Positions 1 through 7,307 of a stretch of DNA of 64,000 nucleotides are shown here, piece after piece. The notes under the pieces are model-generated. The model worked only from the letters and a program-made list of their open reading frames with translations. It had not been told where the DNA came from and did not search any database. Source of the DNA: Cyclobacterium jeungdonense (GTDB lineage Bacteria; Bacteroidota; Bacteroidia; Cytophagales; Cyclobacteriaceae); assembly GCF_010994275.1 (NCBI RefSeq), contig NZ_WMCD01000006.1:248001-312000 (forward strand), written 5' to 3'. Numbering within the stretch: the first letter of the stretch is position 1; each line of letters starts with the position of its first letter. The translations under genes were made by a program, and so were the position numbers.

Positions 1-2
1 CA

Positions 3-749
3 GGTGCGATGGATCTAAAGGCCAAGGAAGCAGGTAGTAAACTTTCGGTCTACATAGATCTCAATGCAGGAACAAATCGGACGGGGATCGCTCCCGGTCC
101 TGCCGCCATGGGTTTATTTGAAGTTCTTGTCCAGAAGAAAAATCTACAGGTAAGAGGATTTCATTTGTACGATGGTCATTTGAGGAATCCAGTATTTGAG
201 ATCCGGAAATCGGAGTGTGATGAAGGGTTTGCTCCAATCGCCTTGATGCGGGAAGAACTGGAAAAAAGCTACGGCTATTCATTGGAAATCATTGCCGGAG
301 GGACGACTACCTTTCCGATTCATGCAGCCCGAGAGCGAGTTACCTGCGGGCCGGGGACATTTATTTATTGGGACGATGGCTATGGTTTTGGGCTTCCTGA
401 GCAGGAATTTCAGCGCGCTGCATTGGTGATGAGTCGGGTGATATCCCTTCCGGCCGAAAACCTGGTTTGTGTAGACCTGGGTCACAAGGCCATTGCTTCC
501 GAAAACCCCATCGAAAATAGAGTTCGTTTTTTAAATGCAACGGATCTTACGCCGATAAGCCAAAGCGAAGAGCATTTGGTATTGCAAACTTCCCCGGATC
601 ATTCCTATCGGATCGGAGACGTTTTATATGGAGTCCCTTACCATATTTGTCCGACGGTAGCCTTACATCAGGAAGCAGTGGTGGTGGAAAATGGGGAGCA
701 GGTAGCGGTATGGAAGACCATTTCCCGGGATCGAAGGATCGAATTTTAA
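3..749 (+). CDS. D-threonine aldolase / D-serine dehydratase-like enzyme (5' truncated by window edge)
   Basis: PLP enzyme of the alanine-racemase-fold group that includes D-threonine aldolase and eukaryotic-type D-serine dehydratase; the frame is open to the left edge, so the N-terminal part with the PLP lysine is missing. Visible are the end of the TIM barrel (IDLNAGTNRTGI, and GGTTTFPIH near the phosphate-binding loop) and the C-terminal domain with HICPTVALH, which matches the H-x-C metal-binding motif of this family. Members cleave D-threonine or related D-3-hydroxy amino acids to glycine plus an aldehyde, or deaminate D-serine; the substrate cannot be told from sequence. It lies 20 bases upstream of an M19 dipeptidase gene on the same strand, which suggests joint use of D-amino-acid-containing peptides. 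Family call is firm, substrate open. Confidence 0.85.
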   Translation, partial: GAMDLKAKEAGSKLSVYIDLNAGTNRTGIAPGPAAMGLFEVLVQKKNLQVRGFHLYDGHLRNPVFEIRKSECDEGFAPIALMREELEKSYGYSLEIIAGGTTTFPIHAARERVTCGPGTFIYWDDGYGFGLPEQEFQRAALVMSRVISLPAENLVCVDLGHKAIASENPIENRVRFLNATDLTPISQSEEHLVLQTSPDHSYRIGDVLYGVPYHICPTVALHQEAVVVENGEQVAVWKTISRDRRIEF

Positions 750-769
750 CAATTAACGAAACAACGTAC

Positions 770-1846
770 ATGTTTACAATAGACGCACACCTGGATTTGA
801 GCATGAATGCTCTGGAGTGGAACAGAGACCTTACCCTTACTGTGGAGCAGATTAACGCAAGGGAGCGGGAATTACAAATGAGTGATAAACCGGATCGTGG
901 AAAGGCCACCGTATCTCTGCCTGCATTGAGAAAAGCGGAAATTGGATTGGTGGTAGCTACCCAAATAGCTCGCTACGTGGCACCGGGCAACCCTTTGCCT
1001 GGCTGGCATAGCCCTGAGCAGGCCTGGGCGCAGACGCAGGGGCAGTTGGCATGGTACCGAGCCATGGAAGATAAAGGAGAAATGGTGCAAATTAATAACC
1101 TGAAAACCTTGGAGGATCACCTGAGATTGTGGAATGATGGATCAGATGCTGGAAAAAAACCCATCGGATATATTTTGTCCCTGGAGGGGGCAGATTCTAT
1201 TGTTAACCTGGGGTATTTGGAGAAAGCTTTTGAGAAAGGGTTGAGAGCATTAGGTCCAGCACATTATGGACCCGGTCGGTATGCTCAGGGGACAGACGCT
1301 ACGGGCCCATTGGGGCCTGAAGGAAGGGAATTGCTTCGGGAAATGGAGCGTTTATCCATTATTTTAGATGCCACACATCTTAGCGATGAAAGTTTTTGGG
1401 AAGCCCTGGATCATTTTAATGGTCCGGTTTGGGCAAGTCATAATAATTGCCGGGCACTGGTAAATCACAACCGGCAATACAGTGATGAACAAATCAAAGC
1501 CTTAATTGATAGAGGAGCGGTCATTGGAGGAGCCCTTGACGCCTGGATGATGGTTCCAGGATGGATTAAAGGAGTGTCCCAGCCCCGTGAAATGGACTGC
1601 GACCTGGAAAAAATAATCGATCATTTGGATCATATCTGCCAGATTGCGGGGAATGCCAGGCATATTGGTATTGGAACCGACCTGGACGGAGCCTATGGAA
1701 GGGAACAAAGTCCTTATGACCTGGAAACCATTGCGGATATTGGCCGGATTCCGGCCATGCTTGAAAAGCGTGGCTATAGCACCTCTGACATTGAATTAGT
1801 CATGCACGGAAACTGGCTGCGGTTCCTTCAGAAAGCCTGGAGTTAA
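770..1846 (+). CDS. membrane dipeptidase (peptidase family M19)
   Basis: Zinc dipeptidase of the renal dipeptidase family, about 358 residues, which hydrolyses dipeptides and often accepts a D-residue at the C-terminal side. The metal site is visible: HLD at residues 7-9 (H-x-D), the bridging glutamate in SLEGAD, histidines in SHNNCR and NHNRQY, and the aspartate of GIGTDLDGA near the C-terminus. I chose ATG 770 because the longer open frame from 647 overlaps the upstream gene and adds a glycine/serine-rich stretch with no family match, while 770 puts the H-x-D motif at the usual distance from the start. No signal peptide is seen, so it is probably cytoplasmic. It likely shares a transcript with the D-threonine aldolase-like gene before it and ends at the terminator at 1911-1952. 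Confidence 0.92.
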   Translation: MFTIDAHLDLSMNALEWNRDLTLTVEQINARERELQMSDKPDRGKATVSLPALRKAEIGLVVATQIARYVAPGNPLPGWHSPEQAWAQTQGQLAWYRAMEDKGEMVQINNLKTLEDHLRLWNDGSDAGKKPIGYILSLEGADSIVNLGYLEKAFEKGLRALGPAHYGPGRYAQGTDATGPLGPEGRELLREMERLSIILDATHLSDESFWEALDHFNGPVWASHNNCRALVNHNRQYSDEQIKALIDRGAVIGGALDAWMMVPGWIKGVSQPREMDCDLEKIIDHLDHICQIAGNARHIGIGTDLDGAYGREQSPYDLETIADIGRIPAMLEKRGYSTSDIELVMHGNWLRFLQKAWS

Positions 1847-1883
1847 TATTTGTTTAACATTAAATCAAAATATTAAACAAATA
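1847..1883 (+). other. AT-rich hairpin after the dipeptidase stop codon
   Basis: An 11-bp perfect inverted repeat (TATTTGTTTAA at 1847-1857 and TTAAACAAATA at 1873-1883) with a 15-base loop starts directly after the stop codon. The arm TTGTTTAA recurs around 2022-2048 near the sigma-factor promoter. It may stabilise the transcript end or be chance in AT-rich sequence; no function is claimed. Confidence 0.35.
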
Positions 1884-1910
1884 TATTGATTTAGTCTTCA
1901 CTTCTGAAGT

Positions 1911-1952
1911 CCCAAAAAACCCCATAAAATTCATTTTATGGGGTTTTTTGGG
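1911..1952 (+). terminator. long perfect terminator hairpin
   Basis: A 19-bp perfect stem (CCCAAAAAACCCCATAAAA at 1911-1929 with its complement at 1934-1952) encloses a 4-base loop TTCA. The arms carry A6 and T6 runs, so the structure could stop transcription from either strand. It separates the dipeptidase unit from the carotenoid operon. Confidence 0.85.
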
Positions 1953-2012
1953 TAAATAGAGTCAAGGCCAAGATTTCTGTTTAAAATAAAATTAAAAAAA
2001 CTCTACAAAATA

Positions 2013-2044
2013 GTTGTTTTATTGTTTAACAAATAGTAAGTTTG
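2013..2044 (+). promoter_or_regulatory. Bacteroidota-type promoter of the sigma factor / carotenoid operon
   Basis: TAAGTTTG at 2037-2044 fits the Bacteroidota -7 box TAnnTTTG, and GTTG at 2013-2016 stands 20 bases upstream as the -33 element. The sigma-factor start codon follows at 2066, giving a short leader. The site is read from consensus only. If the encoded ECF factor acts on its own operon, a second, different promoter motif would be expected; I could not identify one. Confidence 0.55.
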
Positions 2045-2065
2045 TTTAAACAAAAAGACAAAGCC

Positions 2066-2578
2066 ATGACAACTCTTGAATTCAGCTATTCATTAAATAA
2101 GTTAAGTAAATCATTAAAGCCCTTTGCATTAAAACTTACGCGCGACATGGATGATGCCAACGATTTGATGCAAGACACCATGGTGAAGGCCTTCACTAAC
2201 AAAGACAAATTTACCGACGGGACCAATTTGAAAGCTTGGTTATATACCATTATGAAAAACACCTTCATTACAAACTACCAGCGAATGGTAAGGAGGGGAA
2301 CATTTGTGGATACGTCGGACAATTTGCATTTTATCAACTCTGGTTCCGTGGTTATTGAAAACGGAGCGTATGGAGAATTTGCAATGAAAGATATAACAAA
2401 AGCAATTAATAAACTGGATTCGGTATATAAGACGCCGTTTATGATGCATTACAAGGGGTTTAAATACCATGAGATTGCAGAAAAGCTGGACATTCCCATT
2501 GGAACGGTCAAAAACCGGATTCATATTGCCCGTAAATTATTAAAAGACGATCTTAAGGTCTATATTACCAAAAACTAA
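2066..2578 (+). CDS. ECF-type RNA polymerase sigma factor heading the carotenoid operon
   Basis: Sigma-70 family factor of 170 residues with only regions 2 and 4, as in extracytoplasmic-function factors. Region 2 spans roughly residues 15-85 (LTRDMDDANDLMQDTMVKAF, then LKAWLYTIMKNTF), and region 4 is the C-terminal helix-turn-helix (IAEKLDIPIGTVKNRI). I chose ATG 2066; the longer frame starts at a TTG inside the promoter. The gene is three bases upstream of crtI, so it is cotranscribed with the pigment genes and is a good candidate for their regulator. No anti-sigma factor gene lies beside it. In other bacteria, carotenoid genes can be under light- or stress-responsive ECF factors; applying that here is inference from position. 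Confidence 0.9.
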   Translation: MTTLEFSYSLNKLSKSLKPFALKLTRDMDDANDLMQDTMVKAFTNKDKFTDGTNLKAWLYTIMKNTFITNYQRMVRRGTFVDTSDNLHFINSGSVVIENGAYGEFAMKDITKAINKLDSVYKTPFMMHYKGFKYHEIAEKLDIPIGTVKNRIHIARKLLKDDLKVYITKN

Positions 2579-2581
2579 AGG

Positions 2582-4063
2582 ATGATTCATAAAAAAGTTG
2601 TAGTTATTGGTTCGGGCTTTGCCGGACTTTCTACAGCCACACACCTGGCAGCAGAGGGCCAAAACGTTTTGTTACTGGAGAAAAACAGCACCCTCGGCGG
2701 TAGGGCGAGAAAATTCGAGGCCGAGGGTTTTGTTTTTGATATGGGGCCAAGTTGGTATTGGATGCCGGATGTGTTTGATAGGTATTTCGAAAAGTTTGGA
2801 AAGCAGGTTAGCGATTACTACGAACTAACTCGTCTTGACCCCTCCTATTCGGTTTTTTTTGCAGAGCATGATGTAATGGATGTTCCGGCTGATTTGGAAA
2901 AATTCAAACAAACTCTGGAGAAACTAGAGGTTGGTGCGAGTGCAAAACTGGATAAATTTTTGAAACAGGCGGAATACAAATACCAAAAGGGAATTCATGA
3001 TCTTGTTCACAGACCAAGCCTTTCCGTTACCGAATTTTTCGACCTTTCCTTATTGAAGGATCTTTTCAAAATGGACATCTTTCAGTCAATGTCCTCCCAT
3101 GTCCGAAAGTACTTTACCCATGATAAGATTATCCGCTTGATGGAATTTCCCGTTTTGTTCCTGGGGGAGACCGCTCAAAACATTCCTGCTCTTTACAGTT
3201 TGATGAATTACGCAGATATTGCCTTGGGTACCTGGTATCCTATGGGCGGAATGCATAAAATTATTGATGGAATGGTAAGCCTGGCAGAGGAAAAAGGAGT
3301 GGAAATTCGATCGAATGCTGAGGTGGTTAAGATTAATGCCCAAGGTGGGAAAGCCGAATCCCTTGTTTTGAGCAATGGTGAGACCATTACTTTCGATATT
3401 CTGGTGGCAGGTGCAGATTACCATCATGTAGACAAAAATTTACTAGATCCGGCGTACAGCAATTACAGCGATGCCTATTGGGATAAGCGGACGCTTGCCC
3501 CATCTTCCTTGCTTTTTTACCTGGGAGTGGACAAAAAGCTTCAAAATCTGCACCATCACAACCTCTTTTTTGACGAACCTCTCGGCCCGCATGCAGAAGC
3601 TATTTACAAAAATCCCAGTTGGCCAGAAAAACCATTGTTCTACGTTTCGGTGCCTTCACAAACTGATTCGACGGTGGCTCCAGAGGGAATGGAAAACTTG
3701 TTTATTTTAATACCGTTGGCTCCCGATCTGGAAGACCCCGAGAAAACCAGGGAATACTATTTTAATCTGGTGATGGACCGATTGGAAAAATTAACCCACC
3801 AGGAAATACGGTCACATATCATTTATAAAAAATCGTATGCCCACCAGGATTTTAAAAATGACTACCATGCCTTTAAGGGAAATGCCTATGGACTGGCCAA
3901 TACCCTAAAGCAAACGGCTATCCTGAAACCTTCCCTGAAAAATAAAAACCTTTCCAATTTATATTATACGGGTCAGTTGACTGTTCCGGGTCCAGGTGTA
4001 CCTCCCTCTTTGATTTCAGGGGAAGTAGTAGCGAAAGAAGTAATTAAATCCCTAGCAAGTTAA
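2582..4063 (+). CDS. crtI: phytoene desaturase
   Basis: FAD-dependent CrtI-type desaturase of 493 residues, normal length for the family. The N-terminal dinucleotide-binding motif is GSGFAGLSTATHLA (residues 10-23), followed by LEKNSTLGGRARKFE; the C-terminus has YYTGQLTVPGPGVPPSLISG, the conserved flavin-contacting segment. It introduces double bonds into phytoene to give lycopene or a less desaturated product; the number of steps cannot be read from sequence. It begins three bases after the sigma-factor stop and ends 25 bases before crtB, inside one operon. With crtB, the lycopene cyclase, ispH and crtW around it, the pathway assignment is strong. Membrane-associated in known cases. Confidence 0.96.
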   Translation: MIHKKVVVIGSGFAGLSTATHLAAEGQNVLLLEKNSTLGGRARKFEAEGFVFDMGPSWYWMPDVFDRYFEKFGKQVSDYYELTRLDPSYSVFFAEHDVMDVPADLEKFKQTLEKLEVGASAKLDKFLKQAEYKYQKGIHDLVHRPSLSVTEFFDLSLLKDLFKMDIFQSMSSHVRKYFTHDKIIRLMEFPVLFLGETAQNIPALYSLMNYADIALGTWYPMGGMHKIIDGMVSLAEEKGVEIRSNAEVVKINAQGGKAESLVLSNGETITFDILVAGADYHHVDKNLLDPAYSNYSDAYWDKRTLAPSSLLFYLGVDKKLQNLHHHNLFFDEPLGPHAEAIYKNPSWPEKPLFYVSVPSQTDSTVAPEGMENLFILIPLAPDLEDPEKTREYYFNLVMDRLEKLTHQEIRSHIIYKKSYAHQDFKNDYHAFKGNAYGLANTLKQTAILKPSLKNKNLSNLYYTGQLTVPGPGVPPSLISGEVVAKEVIKSLAS

Positions 4064-4088
4064 ATAAAATAGATATATTGAGGAGGTT

Positions 4089-4934
4089 ATGATCGATCAC
4101 CAACGGCTTTTTGACGAGACTGCACTCGAATGTAGCAAACTAATAACCCAAAGGTATAGTACTTCATTTACATTGGGCATCAAAACCTTGGATAAAAAGT
4201 TTCACTTGCCTATTTATGCCATTTATGGATTTGTTCGATATGCTGATGAGATTGTAGACACCTTTCATGACAAAGACAAGCAGGCGTTATTAGATTCATT
4301 CAGGGAAGACACCTATAAGGCCATAGCAGATGGAATCAGCCTGAATCCGGTGCTTCATTCGTTTCAATTAATGGTAAATAAATACCAGATCGAAAGAGAG
4401 CTGATCGATGCCTTTCTGGCCAGCATGGAGATGGATCTGGACTTTACTACCTATAATGACTCGAAGTATAAGGAATACATTTACGGGTCAGCTGAAGTAG
4501 TTGGTTTGATGTGTCTTAAGGTGTTTTGCGAAGGAAATGACTTGCAGTACAATAAATTACAGGGAGCTGCATGCAAATTAGGTTCAGCTTTTCAGAAAGT
4601 TAATTTTTTAAGGGACCTGAAGAGTGACTTTGAAGACAGAGGACGCGTCTATTTTCCCGGTGTTGATTTTGAAAAATTCAATGATACCGTTAAAACAGAG
4701 ATAGAATCAGATATCGCAAAAGATTTCAGTGAGGCACTCGACGGTATTCATCAATTACCCAAAGGAGCCATGTTAGGCGTAAAAATAGCCTATTTGTATT
4801 ATCAGAAACTTTTTCATAAGATAAAAAGCTTACCGCCTGAAGTGATTAAGAGGCAACGAATACGCATACCGAATATTCGAAAAATGGCACTGCTTGCCAG
4901 GACTTATTTTGGATACAAAACGGGACTTGGTTAA
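4089..4934 (+). CDS. crtB: phytoene synthase
   Basis: Squalene/phytoene synthase family protein of 281 residues that condenses two geranylgeranyl diphosphates to phytoene. Both magnesium-binding aspartate motifs are present: YADEIVD (aspartates 53 and 57) and the second one around NFLRDLKSDFEDRGRVYFP. The N-terminus (CSKLITQRYSTSF) aligns with the usual family start, supporting ATG 4089. A textbook AGGAGG lies at 4081-4086, only two bases from the ATG, closer than is normally useful; Bacteroidota rely little on such sites. The stop codon overlaps the next start by one base (TAATG), which indicates translational coupling to the cyclase. Confidence 0.96.
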   Translation: MIDHQRLFDETALECSKLITQRYSTSFTLGIKTLDKKFHLPIYAIYGFVRYADEIVDTFHDKDKQALLDSFREDTYKAIADGISLNPVLHSFQLMVNKYQIERELIDAFLASMEMDLDFTTYNDSKYKEYIYGSAEVVGLMCLKVFCEGNDLQYNKLQGAACKLGSAFQKVNFLRDLKSDFEDRGRVYFPGVDFEKFNDTVKTEIESDIAKDFSEALDGIHQLPKGAMLGVKIAYLYYQKLFHKIKSLPPEVIKRQRIRIPNIRKMALLARTYFGYKTGLG

Positions 4935-5635
4935 TGAAAGAGGAATACTATTACCTGGGACTTATGCTTTTCACCATTTCCTACCCGCTGGCACAGTCTT
5001 TCGAATCAAGGATTTATTACTATAAAAAGTGGTATGCTCTATGGCCAGCAGCCCTAATTTCCGCATTTGTCTATATCCTGTGGGACCATTGGTTTACAGT
5101 GCAAGGTGTGTGGTGGTTTAATGAACGATATATTCTAGGTTGGTATCTTTTTGATCTTCCCCTGGAAGAAATATCGTTTTTCTTTATCGTACCTTTTGCC
5201 TGCATATTTATTTATGAAGTATTGATTTACTTTATGGAGAAAGATTGGCTGAAGCCCCTGGGCAAGCCTTTTGTGTTTTTTGGGGTTCCAGTTTTGTTTC
5301 TCCTAGGCCTTTACCATTGGGATAAATTATACACCTCGTTTAATTTTATTTTTACGTCGCTATTACTTTTAGGCCATTTTCTTATATTTAAAGATAGGAT
5401 CTTGGGTCGTTTTCTGGCGGGTTATTTGGTCAGCTTGATTCCCTTTATGATTGTAAACGGCGTTTTAACGGGCTCCTGGATAGAAGAACCTATCGTGGGA
5501 TATAATAATGAAGAGAACCTGGGGATTCGAATTGGAACCGTTCCTATAGAAGATAGCGTTTATTCCATGGGGTTATTGCTTTTGAATATCAGTATTTATG
5601 AAAAAATCCTGAAACGCAAAACAATTAGAAAATAG
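4934..5635 (+). CDS. fused lycopene beta-cyclase (CrtYcd-type, membrane protein)
   Basis: Integral membrane protein of 233 residues built of two homologous halves, like the fused heterodimeric-type lycopene cyclases of Bacteroidota and archaea. Each half carries the conserved proline-acid motif: PLEE at residues 76-79 (DLPLEEISFFF) and PIED at 204-207 (TVPIEDSVYSM). About six or seven hydrophobic segments are visible. It should form the beta-ionone rings that turn lycopene into beta-carotene. Its ATG overlaps the crtB stop. It is unrelated to the flavoprotein CrtY cyclases. Beta- rather than epsilon-cyclase activity is inferred from the neighbouring CrtW, which needs beta rings. Confidence 0.9.
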   Translation: MKEEYYYLGLMLFTISYPLAQSFESRIYYYKKWYALWPAALISAFVYILWDHWFTVQGVWWFNERYILGWYLFDLPLEEISFFFIVPFACIFIYEVLIYFMEKDWLKPLGKPFVFFGVPVLFLLGLYHWDKLYTSFNFIFTSLLLLGHFLIFKDRILGRFLAGYLVSLIPFMIVNGVLTGSWIEEPIVGYNNEENLGIRIGTVPIEDSVYSMGLLLLNISIYEKILKRKTIRK

Positions 5636-5650
5636 TATGGTTTATAGTCT

Positions 5651-6496
5651 ATGTTAAATTTGGATGTACATATTGACCAACATTCTGGGTTTTGTTTTGG
5701 GGTAGTGTATGCTATTGAAATGGCAGAAGAGATCCTCGACAATGAAGGCCGGCTTTATTGTCTGGGTGATATTGTACACAATGATGAAGAGGTAAAAAGA
5801 CTGACTAAAAAAGGACTCGTCATTATCGATCATGAATCGCTTAACAATCTGAAAAACGAAAAAGTCCTGATCCGAGCCCATGGAGAACCTCCTTCTACCT
5901 ATGAGCTTGCTATAAAAAATAACTTAACCCTGGTAGATGCCAGTTGTCCTGTGGTATTGAAGCTTCAAAACAGGATCAAAAATTCTTACGATAAAGAGGA
6001 AACTATTTACATCTACGGAAAACACGGCCATGCCGAAGTGATTGGTTTGCTTGGACAAACGAGAAACAAAGCGGTAGTATTTCAGGATATCAGTGAATTG
6101 GATATTCCCTCCCTGCCGAAAAACATCACGCTTTACAGCCAAACGACAAAAAGTACGGATAAGTTTTACGAAATTAATAAGATCCTTAAAGACAATGGAA
6201 TTACCATAAATACCAACGATACCATTTGCAGACAGGTTTCCAATAGGGACAAAGAACTCCGGGAATTTGCTTCCAAATTTGATCACATTGTATTTGTTAG
6301 TGGTACTAAATCATCCAATGGTAAGGTTCTTTTTAATGTGTGCAAGGAAAAAAACCCCAATACGTATTTCGTGTCCAGTCCGGAGGAAGTAGAATTTAGC
6401 TGGTTTGCCAACAATCAAACCGTAGGGATCTGTGGAGCCACCTCCACTCCCATGTGGTTAATGGAAAAAGTAAGAGACAGGATTAGGGAATTTTGA
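5651..6496 (+). CDS. ispH: 4-hydroxy-3-methylbut-2-enyl diphosphate reductase
   Basis: IspH (LytB), the last enzyme of the non-mevalonate isoprenoid pathway, reducing HMBPP to IPP and DMAPP with a [4Fe-4S] cluster. The three cluster cysteines are present at C15 (SGFCFGV), C99 (DASCPVV) and C193 (TICRQVSNR), and length (281) is normal. It sits inside the carotenoid operon, 15 bases after the cyclase, so precursor supply would be raised together with pigment synthesis. Whether another ispH copy exists elsewhere in the genome is unknown; if so, this would be a pathway-dedicated copy. No other MEP-pathway gene is in the window. Confidence 0.95.
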   Translation: MLNLDVHIDQHSGFCFGVVYAIEMAEEILDNEGRLYCLGDIVHNDEEVKRLTKKGLVIIDHESLNNLKNEKVLIRAHGEPPSTYELAIKNNLTLVDASCPVVLKLQNRIKNSYDKEETIYIYGKHGHAEVIGLLGQTRNKAVVFQDISELDIPSLPKNITLYSQTTKSTDKFYEINKILKDNGITINTNDTICRQVSNRDKELREFASKFDHIVFVSGTKSSNGKVLFNVCKEKNPNTYFVSSPEEVEFSWFANNQTVGICGATSTPMWLMEKVRDRIREF

Positions 6497-6527
6497 ATGA
6501 TTTCGATTTTTTAGTTGTTTCTTTTTC

Positions 6528-7241
6528 ATGAATAATTCGCCAGCTGCCCACCCCCTATCCGCGAAAATCGACCCAAAAGGTATTCTGATAGCAGCGTCCA
6601 TTATGTTGTTGTGGGCTTTCTCATTGGTTTTTTTGTTGGGTTATTCTGCTGATTTTTCCGATCCGCTTGTTTATGTGGGTATTTTGGTTCAAACTCATTT
6701 GTACACCGGGCTTTTTATAACCGCCCACGATGCCATGCATGGGGTCGTTTCTTCGAACAGGAAGCTTAACCATGCCATTGGCTGGGTCGCCGCCATCTTG
6801 TTTTCCTATAATTTTTATTGGAAACTTTTTCCCAACCATCACAAACATCACCAATACGTTGCTACGGACAAAGATCCCGATTATCACTCTTCCAACCGGT
6901 TTCTTCCCTGGTACCTGAGTTTTTTGTTCAGCTATGTCAATATCTGGCAGTTCCTTTTAATGGCAGTTACTTTTAATGTGTTGAAAATCTGGATTCCGGT
7001 TCCCAATCTGGTCTTATTCTGGATGTTACCTGCCATACTTTCCACCCTGCAACTATTTTATTTTGGGACCTATCTTCCACATAGAGGAGATCATACTAAC
7101 AGACATCATTCCGGTACCATGCCCGCAAATCATATTTGGGCATTTCTTTCCTGTTACTTTTTTGGATACCATTACGAACACCATGACTCACCGAATACTC
7201 CCTGGTGGCGCCTTTGGAAGACAAAAAATGTTCGTACCTGA
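6528..7241 (+). CDS. crtW: beta-carotene ketolase CrtW (di-iron, desaturase family)
   Basis: Integral membrane di-iron oxygenase of 237 residues. The histidine clusters are HDAMH (67-71), NHHKHH (103-108), a histidine in YLPHR (185) and YHYEHH (214-219) followed by the PWWRL-type end. The strings THLYTGLFITAHDAMHG and FGTYLPHR are characteristic of CrtW rather than of fatty acid desaturases or CrtZ hydroxylases. It adds 4-keto groups to beta rings, giving echinenone and canthaxanthin. No crtZ hydroxylase is in the window, so astaxanthin would need a gene elsewhere. It is the last gene of the operon, 31 bases after ispH. No clear terminator follows. Confidence 0.92.
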   Translation: MNNSPAAHPLSAKIDPKGILIAASIMLLWAFSLVFLLGYSADFSDPLVYVGILVQTHLYTGLFITAHDAMHGVVSSNRKLNHAIGWVAAILFSYNFYWKLFPNHHKHHQYVATDKDPDYHSSNRFLPWYLSFLFSYVNIWQFLLMAVTFNVLKIWIPVPNLVLFWMLPAILSTLQLFYFGTYLPHRGDHTNRHHSGTMPANHIWAFLSCYFFGYHYEHHDSPNTPWWRLWKTKNVRT

Positions 7242-7307
7242 AAAAATATTCTTTACAATCAAACATTTCTTGTTCATTTTGATTATTCTTTAAAACTACC
7301 GTTGACT

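Noticed and set aside
4081..4086. AGGAGG before crtB as a decisive ribosome-binding site
   Set aside because: Only two bases separate it from the start codon, too close to work in the normal way, and Bacteroidota depend little on such sites; recorded in the crtB entry instead.
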